Of a DNA stretch of 64,000 bases, positions 22,230-33,299 are shown piece by piece; the stretch's first letter is position 1, and every line of letters starts with the position of its first letter. The notes beneath the pieces were generated by a model. That model had not been told where the DNA came from. It made no database searches and was given only the letters and a program-made list of their open reading frames with translations. Source of the DNA: Uranotaenia lowii (taxonomy: Eukaryota; Arthropoda; Insecta; Diptera; Culicidae); assembly GCF_029784155.1 (NCBI RefSeq), contig NC_073693.1, forward strand, positions 111,972,683 through 112,036,682. The letters are read 5' to 3'. A program made the position numbers and the translations under genes.

Positions 22230-23520
22230 TCACAACTGCAAGCGGGTTGAGAGGTCAGCTTGAAATTGCAAGGTGATTTGGGAGGACAGCCTGAACATAT
22301 CGATAGAAATTTCTAGCGAGTTGACAGGACAGTTTAAAATTGAAAAGGCAAGTTAAGAGGACAGTCTGAACATATCAAAAGGCATTTCAAGTGAGTTTAG
22401 AGGACAGCCTGAACATATCGATAAACATTTCTAGCAAGTTGAGAGGAAAGCCTGAACATATCGATAGGAATTTTATGCGAGTTGAAAGAACAGCTTGATG
22501 TCGCAAGGCGAGTTGAGGGGACAGCCTAAACAAATCAATAGAAATTTCAAGTGAGTTGAGAGGCCTAAAATTGAAAAGCTAGTTGAGAGGACAGTCTGAG
22601 TATGTCGGTAGAAATTTAAAGCGAGTGGAGAAACAGTCTGAAATTGAAAGGAAAATAAAGAGGACAGCTGTAAATCTTATCAAATTGATAATCAGATGGG
22701 TCGAAAGGACAGCTTGAGATAAGATAGCAATTCAAAGCTAATCGAGAAGACAGCTTGAAATTTAAAAAAGTGGGTCAAGCTTGAATATCTTATAAAATTG
22801 AAAATCCAGTGGAACAGCATGAGATGAGATTCAACTATGAAGCGAATTGAGAGGACAGCTTGAAATCAAAAAAATATTTTGGGAGGACTGCTTTAGTATC
22901 TGATCAAATAAATAACCCACCGGGTTGAGGAGACACCATGAGATAATAGAGAACAATACGATGAGTCTAGAGGACAACTTGAAGAAATTATTTTAAACTT
23001 CAAGTTAAAAAAAAGTGTTTGTCGAGTGGAAAGTAAGATTAATAGAATATAAAAATTTTATAAAAATAAATAATCGAACAAGTTGCGAGGACAGTTTGAG
23101 ATGAGAGTAAACAGGAAGTCGAGGAACTGCTAGAATGAATTGTTTTGAATCCCGAGCTTGAAAATGAGAAAAAAAATACAAATCGAGAGGATATCCCAAC
23201 ATTTCACCGATTTGAAACAAGCGGGTTTTGAGAAATGTTTGAAATGAAAAATAAAGATCAAAGTGAGTTAAGAATACAACTTCAAATTGTTCAGGAAGTT
23301 AGATGAAAAAAAGCTGTGATAGTACGATAGTATCTTTGATAATTCCAGTAAAAATCAGGATAACTGATCAAATGTTGTTTTCTGTTTTAGATAAAAGTGA
23401 AACAACCCAGATTTAAAAAAAACCACAAACAAGAAGGACGGTACTCAATACACATCGTTAGCACTATGTGGGAGGATAAGTTTCGATCGAAACGCACTAC
23501 CTATGGAAAAAAATGACCCA
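22230..23520 (+). mobile_element. Older, reversed fragment of the LTR-element interior
   Basis: The + strand carries repeated GCGAGTTGAGAGGACAGC-like words, the reverse complement of the minisatellite core at 16780-18050, with the same ATCGATAGAAATTTC linkers. Beyond the array the match continues: CTGATCAAATAAATAACCCA at 22899 and CAGGATAACTGATCAAATGT at 23357 match the minus strand at about 16810 and 16660. Repeats are more degenerate than in the complete copy, and no LTRs are visible. This is therefore an older, truncated family member in the opposite orientation. Confidence 0.75.
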
Positions 23521-24272
23521 AATGTGCTGATTTGCCTTGTGTTTGGGGATGCTTTCTGTTACGAATAATATTATGAATGGTGTTTCAAACTATATAGCAA
23601 TTTTAGGTTTCCTAATGATTTACACAACAACGTGTTCACCTGCAATTTATGAAGGATATTTAGTGTATTAGCAAATGATTTGCATTTCGTCGAAAAAGAG
23701 AAAAGAGTGAGTACCGTATCATTATTGAGGCAAAGTTATAGAATTCTAGTTTTTAATAGTTTGCAGTATTATCATAATTGTCGCAAATTGCGTATATTCT
23801 AATTGCAAGGCGACAAATGAGTTAAATTATATTCTAGTTGCAAGCTTAGTTTGTGATCGAACAGAGACTTTGTTCCATCGAAATATTAAGATGATTTCGT
23901 TTCTAATTAGTTCATTGGTAGGATTCATGAAGAAGCCATCAAAATAGACGAGTGCTCTAGAACAAAAACGAACCAATTAAAAATTGAATCGCTATTCCAC
24001 ATAATAGGTGTTTGTCATGGCCAGTGAGAATGTTCCTCAAAGGAAAACGAATGTTTTTTGTGCAACGAAAACTGCATGGTTCCATTATGTTTGGCTTTTG
24101 AAAATTTGTTAAAATTAATATATTAAATAAATATAATTTCATAAAACAACAAATTATATAAATGTTTTTTTTTTTATTAGGATGGGAGGGGGATGTGTGA
24201 CTGGATTAAACCAAAATCGGATCATTCGTCCAAAGCGTGCACGCAGCCGCCCGTCAGTCGGCGAAAAATTAA

Positions 24273-24276
<4 letters not shown>
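23521..24276. other. AT-rich intron DNA, nothing recognised
   Basis: No gene, RNA or repeat can be supported here. Confidence 0.4.
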
Positions 24277-24371
<95 letters not shown>

Positions 24372-24373
24372 TG
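24277..24373. repeat. (GT)n microsatellite, about 45 repeats
   Basis: There is an uninterrupted run of GT dinucleotides from 24277 to 24367, then a G insertion and a few more repeats. The Val-Cys and Thr-His frames across it are artefacts. A perfect run of this length is likely to be length-polymorphic. Confidence 0.98.
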
Positions 24374-25120
24374 CTAAAATGGTTTAATTTTACATTTTCT
24401 TGAATATCCACCAAGATTATCACTAACACATTCAATTCTGTCAAACTTATACTCTGAAAAACTTTTTCAAATTATGAAAAATGTAGACTCTTTTGCATCT
24501 TTCTTTAAAAAAAGGAGATATGAGAGGATCTTTCAAAACGATACAAATTAAAATAAAATTGATAAACATGATTTGAACAAAGGTACAAGGGAGATGCCAA
24601 CATTTCATCGTATTTGGTTTAATTTGTAAAAAACAATTTTATTTTACCAAATTTCCAACAGAATCTTAAAATTGAAAGTTTGATCATGCCAAACGATTTA
24701 ATGATGTTTTCAAAATTTCTATTTGAAAAAAATATTGAAGAAAATATTGAGAATATCAACATTCAATAATCGAAACATTTAATGGTCCAGAAATTGTAAT
24801 ATGGCAACAAAAGTGATTTATTCCAAAGAAAAAAAATACATATTGTGGTTTCTTTTTGGAAAGAAAATTCAGAAAAAAAATCAGCTGGTCGATAATCTTT
24901 TTTCCAACGGTTTTCGGAAAATTGTTCATCGATTTTGCATAACTGAAATAAGAATTGTTGTAGTTGTAGCTGAATCCTGCCTGAGTATCATATTTGATTT
25001 GCGTTTTAAAAACTATAAATTTTATAAAAATCGGTAAAGAAAAAAAATAGATATTGCAATTTTTGTCAGGAGTATCAAATTGACACTCCAAGAACTTGAA
25101 CGGATGAAAATATCTGGGAC
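24374..25120. other. AT-rich intron DNA with a possible transposon end
   Basis: Opposed frames at 24756-25091 and 24801-25037 have no domain. The phrase at about 25076-25130 (CAAATTGACACTCCAAGAAC followed by GGATTAAGGTTAAAG) resembles 53534-53570, so the two may be relics of one repeat family with TTAA-containing ends. Confidence 0.35.
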
Positions 25121-25124
25121 GGAT

Positions 25125-25520
25125 TAAGGTTAAAGTGATGCTTTTCTTGAGATGTGGTAATACAAAATATTCTAGGAGTTAAAAGAAATTAGCCTATGGT
25201 ATTTTTATTACAATATTTGAATGCTTGTGAGATATCGAACAAAGTATGTGGAAAAATTGCGAAAATCAAATTAGGTATTTTTTTTTTCGAAAATGTAGTT
25301 TTTGGAAAATCGCTGTTATTTATTTAGATTTGCTAATCCTATCAAATTTTTTAATCACAAACATCTTCCTGCATTCGATTAACATGGTTTGAAGGAGATT
25401 TGCAAAATAGTTTTGAAAGTAATTGGGAATTTCTAAAATTTTTCAACTTTGATGGGCCAAAAATTTAACAACACTCAAAATATTGACTTCAAACCTTTTC
25501 AGTTGTGTTTTTTTTACAAA
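25125..25520. repeat. Relative of the TTAA-flanked MITE at 49072
   Basis: The segment from about TGTGGTAATACAAAATATTC through GAGATATCGAACAAAGTATG to TTTTCAACTTTGATGGGCCA matches 49150-49500 in the same order and orientation. Clear terminal repeats are not preserved here, so this is a partial or older copy. Confidence 0.65.
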
Positions 25521-25682
25521 TCAGATATTGAATCTTTTTAGTCATTTGCTCATTCACATTCGAGAAAATAATACGATGGTTCCTACATGTATTTGTAGGT
25601 GAAAGTTGTAAAAACCTTAAAGGCTTTTCCTCTATTCAAATATTTTTTTATCCTTTGAACCTCGCCATTTTCACGAAGAATA

Positions 25683-25760
25683 TTTCTGTGTGCCGAGATA
25701 CGATCTTATGACCATTGGCTAAAACACTTGATTTCTGACTAACACGTCAAGGTCTTCTGT
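25683..25760 (-). mobile_element. tRNA-derived SINE, family 2, degraded copy 2
   Basis: On the minus strand the sequence AAGTGTTTTAGCCAATGGTC followed by ATAAGATCGTATCTCGGC aligns with the head of the SINE at 21980-22060. Box B (AGATCGTATCTC) is mutated. Only the tRNA-like head is recognisable. Confidence 0.45.
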
Positions 25761-27721
25761 AATATAAGCATTCTAGCATTATATTCTAAGAACCATGAAA
25801 GAGAAATTCAGATTTATGAAATTTCGAAAAAGTCGTGTAGAACTTGTGCATGAATTTTAACAACAAATTTTTATTTTTATAAATCATAATGGCTCTATTA
25901 ACTTTAAAAATTGTATTGGAACCAGATTTTCGGATACAGAGGGTTCGCCCTGTATTCATCTAAATTTTACAATATTCTAAAAGAAGCCGATCAAAATTTC
26001 GTATTATAGAGAAATTCCAAGGTCTGAAGGTCATTTTAATTTTAGTACATTAATCAAACTTTGAACTCTGGCAATTTTCAATGTTTGATTTCTACGCCGA
26101 TGAATTCAGGTGAACTTTCCTTTTCTAGATTATAGATTTGGTTAGCAATTCGACCTTCAACTTTATATAGGCACCTTCAAACCATTTTAGACGAGAGCAA
26201 AAACCAAAAACGAACGCTTCATTAGCCCACCTTTCCAGGTCATAAACGAGTTAACAACCCAATCGGAAGGGCCACCCCGAGCAGACTTCGATGCCAAAAA
26301 CGATAACAAGCTGATACCAAATTAAGGTTTCAATAGCAAAATGATAGCATCATTTGGTATAAATTCAACCATGATAGCAAAAATAGGCATCAAACAGATA
26401 TCAAAAGTGTTAATTTTGAAAGCAAACTGCAACTAAAATGAGCTATCAATAGCAAGCGGATAGCATACTTTGGTGTAAAATATAATCTCATGCCAGAACG
26501 AGGTATTGTTAAGGCATCCTTTACTTTCATGAATTTCAAAGCTGAGGCCATAATGATAGTATAATTTGGCATTACATTCATTTGATAGCAAGACTAGGCA
26601 TCATAAAGTCAGCGTTTAGTTTCCAAAGGTTATCAAAGTGCAAACGCTTTCTAACGAGTCAATCATCAACAAGATAAACAGAATTGGGGGGTGTTTTGCA
26701 TTTTTTGGATGAGGAAAACTAGTTGTGTTGATAAATTGAAAGAAAAATTGATTTCTTTTTTGACATTATAGTCTAAGTAATATTAACAGATTATTCAATA
26801 CTTCTGTGCATTAACGCATGTTCGACGATTTATCAAGTTCATAAAAACTATGTTTATTTTGAATGTACATAAAATTGAGCTTTCTTAACTTTACTCACAT
26901 CTTGAGTATTCATCAAAAAATATTTAGAAAGCCATTTTCCCCCATATGAATATATTTTTTATATTTTTTAGCAGAACTTTCCAGGTCATAATTCTCAAGC
27001 GTATGAAATGAAGAAAAATTCCTAATTGATATTTTGGTAGCACACTGACGTTGAGGTACCAAAATGTCATTGAAACCAAAGTAACACTGACGTTCTGTAA
27101 CCAAAAAGTCGTTTCAATCTGTTTACTTGGATTGGACAGTTGCTTCATCCCTTTGATAATTCTTTGGACCGTGCATTTATCGCCTCACAATATAAAAGCT
27201 CGATTTTCTAAGCGTACAACTGATACTAATTTTGTGTATTATTACCCGTTATATAGACATATATTGAACGTAACCCAAAGTTTATAAGCTTGATTCATAT
27301 CCACGGTACAACGTATCAATTTAAGGTCATGTTTTTAATCAATGTTTTGAAGAATATCAATATGCATTGATTATAATAGGACTTAAGACCTGGTTTGCTA
27401 AATGAAACATTCGTGTGATATTTTTTATCTAATTTAGACATATGTTCGATGCCACTGATCCTTCCGCGGGTCAGATCGAAGTAGAGATGCCAGGTGATTT
27501 TGTCAAAAAACTAGCATATGCAATGACGGAAAACAAATTATGTTACTATAAACTTTAACTATTATTTCTATGTTAATCAAAAATCAGTTCAATTACATTT
27601 AAAACCAACCTTTTTTTTCAATCTGAACAATTCAAGCAATTTTGAGAAATCAATACAGTTTTAGAAAAAAAAGTACACTTGGCACCCCTGCAGCGCTGTA
27701 TTTTTGTTTACGTTCAAGTTA

Positions 27722-28657
27722 AGGTACACCGGGGTAAGTGTGGACGCGGGGTAAGTGTGGACGATGGCTATAAAAACAATACTGTGCACTATTTTTTCAA
27801 ACTTTTGATGCAGAATGTTCAATTTACTTGTAATCTATCCAATAACTTTGAAATAGATACGATTCATACAATAACGGATGTTTACAGCGACTTTTTCGGA
27901 ATTTTCTATTTTCAACTACGATGTCGAGTTGATGTGCATCTTTTTCAATTGCAAATTTCTCCTGAACTAGCTGGCTCTCGATGAAAAACTCTACATTGAA
28001 ACAATCCTTACATTCCAAACAACCAGTTAGGAAAAGAAACGGCGGTTAAAAATTAAGAAAAAAGAGTTTATTTACAAAAAACTAAAATTTTGTCTCCAAC
28101 CCCTACCTGGGGTAAGTGTGGACGGCTTTAAAAAGACTTGATGTTTACACATTTTTTCAATTTTCTGTCCTTCATCCTTTATGAGTTGTATTATTTAACG
28201 ATATTTAGCATTCGGATCATGAAAATTTGAGTAAAGTACTTATTTGTTCTGTGTTTTTGATAAAATCGGATCTCGTGTGTTGTAAAATAAATTACACACT
28301 ATAATTATAGTATCACGGACTTTTTTCAAAATTTTGGATGGTTTGAGCAATAAAGTAACGTATTCAACCAAGAAAACACAAATTTTTTGAAAATTTCCTG
28401 AGAAATCAAAGGGAAAATCTACCGTCCACACTTACCCCATAAAGCGGGGTAAGTGAAGACACCAGCCGTCCATAACGATTTACGTGATAACTTTTTTCGC
28501 TTTGCTTCTAACGAGCTCATCTCTTCAGCTTTTGTAAACAACATGTTCTGCATCACATTGAACGTCAATTTATCAAAATTGCTCCACTGCTGATTTTTTA
28601 ATGATTTTTTAAAGTTGAACTATACGAAAACCCGTCCACACTTACCCCGGTGTACCT
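27722..28657. mobile_element. TA-flanked MITE with perfect inverted ends (936 bp)
   Basis: Both ends read AGGTACACCGGGGTAAGTGT followed by GGACG, identical over 25 bp. They are flanked by TA (27720-27721; 28658-28659). The core word GGGGTAAGTGTGGACG is repeated internally at about 27748, 28111, 28425 (reversed) and 28443. No transposase is encoded; the frames inside are incidental. Perfect ends suggest recent activity. Confidence 0.88.
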
Positions 28658-28659
28658 TA

Positions 28660-29300
28660 TAAACAAACTAGAAGATTTTTTTTCAATTCGTTCGACATCA
28701 GGACACAAACGGTGTCTAGTAGCAAGTCCCGGTAAAGATGTTGACAATAGGTTCTGTGCCATCGGTTCTTCCGAAAGAGAAGCGCTCACTGCTGGATCAG
28801 TTCAAATCGCTAGCTTCTCAGTTTCGAAGAAATAGGATTTCGGAATGCAGTGGATCTTCTTCCTTTGAAAGCAGCTGGATGACCAGCAGGTAAAACGTTA
28901 TCAAAATCTGGCAGGTTTACTTAGTAAATCTGGTTTTGCAGGTACTACCGGTGGAAATTGGAAGTAAGCTGGAAAAATGAGTTTTTGAACTACACAAACC
29001 GTAATCTCGTGGTGTGCATCCGCCACTTTTTTCGTTAAGTATGCTTTCGACAGCTAATAGAGAACGAAAGTATTGATCTAGTCCGAATAAGTCTAGTTGA
29101 AGCTCACTGGACACTGCTTCAAGTTACCTGAAACCAGCGAAGAGGAAATTCGCATTCCCCTGATACAGTATCGATAGCTGAACTATTCATAAACCTCTTC
29201 AACTTATCGGATTTTGTACGGTCCAAACGAGAAACTAGAACAAGATAATGCGTCCTGAAATTGAGAAACGGAGCTGTTCACAATTCATGGCTTAATACAT
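28660..29300. other. Complex block inside the 5.3 kb element
   Basis: Complexity is higher than in surrounding DNA, and short opposed frames exist (28598-28835; 28917-29114), but I recognise no protein family. Read across the MITE insertion site it joins 27430-27719, which has similar character. It might be decayed coding DNA of the host element. Confidence 0.3.
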
Positions 29301-30470
29301 TTATATGAGGTAAGTTTTTGTTTTGAACTTCATATTCATCTTGTTAAACCATAAAACAAAATCCTCAGTTGCCTCACGGTAGGTACCTACTGACTAGCCA
29401 ATCAAGTTTTCTGAATTCCCGATGATTTCAAAATGTTTGTAGTATCATTGAATGTCAATTGCAACTAATTTCTGCTCAATAATTTAGATGCATGAAAACA
29501 ATTGATTCATATTTTCAAATTATTTTTTTTTTGAGATTCAGAATTTGAACAAAAAAGGGAAACAAAAGCATCGAAGTTATACTCATTGTATACATCGCGG
29601 CGTTTTAATTTGTAGAAGGTAGTTGACGTACGTAGAGTTGATACCAAAATCGCCTTAACTTCTACAACTTATATAACACTTGGATAACTCAATAAATAAA
29701 GTGTTATAAATGTATATTGCATAAATTAAAGGGTATAAAGTGTGTAGAGTAGTGAGTTCAAGTTTATCCCGTAATTCTTTGACTTAGGTTTTAACAGAAA
29801 AATTAAAAAAGCTCAAAAGTATGGCAACATCAGAAGAAGACTGTTACTTATTTTGTTGTAAACTATTTTCATTCATCCCATGCCTTTTCTTAATCCTGTG
29901 TTAAAGTTTTTCTTTACAATTCACTCATTCACTCGCATGTTTGATTAGTTTGATTAGATCAGTGTGAATTTCATATAATTCAACATTTGTTGATATTTTG
30001 ATAATCATTACTAGAAATTCACAATGCTATCTTCAGTTTTGTTAGTTTGTTAAAACACACAAATTTAAAATTTGGAATAAAATTAGTCTTACATGAATTG
30101 ACTTATTTTGCAAATTTATTCATAAAAAATCACCGAACACTAATACTTCGAAGAACGTTTTCATGAAAGTAGTTTTCATGTACTAAGACCTCTTTGGCTC
30201 TGAGGGCTTCATTTAAAATGGATTTTGAACAATTACTTAAGATTTATGTTAATGCAATTATGTTCTGCAATTAATGTTTGAGTGATTAAATTGGTAGTAA
30301 GACTTCGTTATCTGATATTGGTCCATATTTAAAAATTTTAATATTCCAATTTAGATACAGATGTTAACACTGAAAAAAAGTGTAAAAAGAAAAATTTATT
30401 TTCAAATCACAATCATTACAAAAAAATATTCCATGTTCGAATCTAAATTAAAATTTCTCGGAGCAAATAG
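29301..30470. other. AT-rich interior of the 5.3 kb element
   Basis: No gene, RNA or clear repeat is seen. Confidence 0.35.
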
Positions 30471-31570
30471 TGAAAATTGATACATTTTACATTTTTAAGG
30501 GCTATGTTAGGACTAATCACGGATATTAAATTATATGAACAAACTTTGTTTTCACTCTTAATTTTTGGCATCTTTTTAAAAATTTATCTGGATGGAATCG
30601 TCTTAATCCTAATATGTGCTCGAGTAAGTAAAGGCGATATTATAGACATCACAAGTATCATGCTAAGCATCATTGCATACATGAAGGCGATATTTGATAT
30701 CTCGCATAAATACCATAAACTATCACGAGCAGATTTTTAAGGCAAAATTATTAAATTGCTATCATGCCTTGAAAGCTTAAATTTCGTACATACTTTTTTG
30801 TCTAAATAAAATTGATACAGTGTTATAATTTCGGTCTGAATTGCCTTATGCAAAATTTTGGTTGTGTTGAAAGCTTTTTGATACCTTGTTTGAACATTTT
30901 TTTTAGAAAGGAATTTGAAAGCACAATTATGCATAAGTGATCGCGATTTTTGCAAGGTATGCATACTTATTTCTTGTGTAATGTCGGATAAATGCATAAA
31001 TACAGGCGTTTTTTTCAGTTATTCTCTCTCATCCTGTTTGATGATTCATCCCAATACAGGTGATTTCAGTAATTCATTGCGATTTACCTCACAAAGCAAA
31101 CATTAATAGTTGAGTTATGTAAATTTTTGCTATCATGCCTTGTTAGCAAGATTTGGGATTGTTTTACTCTAATATAGGTAGTAAAATGCGAAAATTTGGG
31201 TATTTTAATTTAATATGCTGATAGCATATGTATGCCATATTTTGGTTTCCTCTACAGGTACATGATACCTCGTTTTGCCAGCCTTTGAAAAAAAATTTGA
31301 AAGCACACCGATGCCAAATTTTGGATGTAATCGAAGCCTGAAAGTGGCATCATTATGCTCTCAAAACGGGTTTTAGGATGGTGGTTAAACGAGGTATCAT
31401 TAAGGTTTCAGTGAAACCTACAGTTGGTATAATTGTGGTATCGACATATGAAAAGTAAGACCCAAATTTTGGCATTGTACCACCTTTATTCGGGCAAAAT
31501 GATACCTCATTTAACTTTCAAGGCATGATAGCAAAATTAGGTATAATTTTGCCATAAAAGTCTGCTCGGG

Positions 31571-33290
31571 ACGTCAAATCATGAGGAAACAACCCGGACC
31601 GGATGGCGAAGAGCGAAAAGGAAACCTTTTAAAACGACCGAAAGACGACACCAGTCAAAACAGCCTAATGAAAACATTTAACATGTCTGTTTTTTAGGCC
31701 TCCCTCCGGAACTTGTTCTACATTCTGGGGAAGATTTTCTCAACTGAGGCAAGCTTTTCCACGAGCAAAAAGAGACAGTGCCAGTGTTCTGAAAATCTGC
31801 CATCAGCTATATATTCCGCCCCAGGAGACTCTAAAAATAAAGGTTCTATGGCGTTGACCTTTTCGGGTCGGATCGTTGTAAACCTTTATGAGCAGCCATT
31901 CTGTTGTAACAATTTGGTTGGGAACGAAAGGTTTCTCGACTCAGGGTCCGGTCGAAAGGAAACATCATCACTAGGACCAATCAATCACGGAACTTTTTTT
32001 TTCTTTAATGAAACACACACGCCAAAAAACAAAATCCCTAGAACAAAAAAAAATGTCTGCATCCGGTCGACTTGGGTGCTAGCCGTTTGATCTGGGTTCG
32101 ATTTCCTTTTTTTTTTTGGTTTTATTGGCTTCGCTAAAAAACGTACCATTCCTCCCAAGGTTGGTTCTAATTTGCATGTCCTGTTCTAGGGTTTCTCGGT
32201 TGGATTATTGGGTTCGTAGTTTTTGGCCATGTGCTGCGACTTCGAGGTCGATTGAACCAGAAAAACCGAATATGGAGTTTATTGATTCAAATCTGATTAG
32301 ATTATCTCGGTTTCGGTTTCGGTTGTTCGAATTGTTTCGGTTCGAGTTTCGAGGCTAGAGGACTTTCTTCGGGAGCATTGGTGACCTTCTGAAAAAATCT
32401 TTGGATGGGGATCCTCTCAAAGTTTACATTGTAGGACAGTAGTTGTATGAACTTACTTTCTAAACTGTTTCATGCTTGGCGATTCTTTTTAAAGAAAATA
32501 TTATAGAGCACAACCCCACCAATACCTCCTTCTGTGGAAAATCGAACTCCATTCAAGGTTAAAATGAATGGAAAGCAAATTTCTTATGCCAGAGATTTCC
32601 TGCTCGCCAATTTTCTAATTCAAGCTTTTGCGGTGAAAGAAAGAATGCTTCCTAGGTTTTACCCGAAACAGTCCGATTTTCTATGAATTACAAATTGAAC
32701 AATCCAGCTGTGGACTTGGGGCGCTTAATGGCTGAGTACCGCAAACAAGGGCGATGACTGGTAGAAATCAAAGGAAAGAAAATTTACCTATCGCTTTTCC
32801 TTCAGAACCAAATCTTAAATTTAGCATCAGCTCAGGTTACTGGCTGGAAAGTCTATTTTTTTTCTTTAGTTGGCTTCCAAGTAGATTGCTTTTTTTTACA
32901 GTATTCAACCTCGGTTGAATAGCAATCCGATTGAATCAACTCGAAATTGTTTGCCCTTGATTTTTTCCATCACCATTTGTACCGTCTCTGGAAGGAAATA
33001 GGTTTTACTACACAATGTTTTGAACACTTGAAGATCTTACCTTAAAAAAAAAGTAGATCTTAACCCTCCAAAGCTGTTCGTAAAATATCTATTTTGAGGA
33101 AATTTTACCCGCAGTTTATTTTTATGGTTCCTGCGGCCTCAAATGTTGACTGATTTAAATGACATTAGATTAATTGTGAAGCTTATTTATTAATGTTTCT
33201 CAATGTTTTGAAATTTGGTAGATTTGTTTATCCAGATTGTCTGTAGTTGGTTTTAAATAAAAAATCAAGTCAAATCAAATTATCAAGAAT
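31571..33290. other. Intron DNA of mixed complexity, no supported gene
   Basis: Frames at 31713-32090 and 32116-32358 lack domains and flanking splice signals. At about 32075-32095 the phrase TGATCTGGGTTCGATTTCC resembles a box B, and it may be a tRNA-like relic. A short TCGGTTTCGG-type repeat lies at 32308-32350. Confidence 0.35.
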
Positions 33291-33299
33291 ACATCTATC

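Larger units (their letters stand above)
26276..31570. mobile_element. 5.3 kb element with CCCGAGCAGACTT inverted ends
   Basis: The left end reads CCCGAGCAGACTTCGATGCC and the right end, on the reverse strand, CCCGAGCAGACTTTTATGGC. Subterminal regions on both sides (26276-26610; 30560-31570) are rich in related words such as GATAGCA, TGATACC and GGCATCA in facing orientation. No clear target duplication or transposase frame is visible, so the class is unresolved. A separate MITE sits inside at 27722-28657, which means this element is the older one. Confidence 0.55.

Noticed and set aside
24154..24444. Frames rich in Val-Cys or Thr-His
   Set aside because: They are translations of the GT microsatellite.
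31713..32358. Frames of 125 and 80 codons
   Set aside because: There is no domain, no splice context and mixed low-complexity composition. They are not distinguishable from chance.
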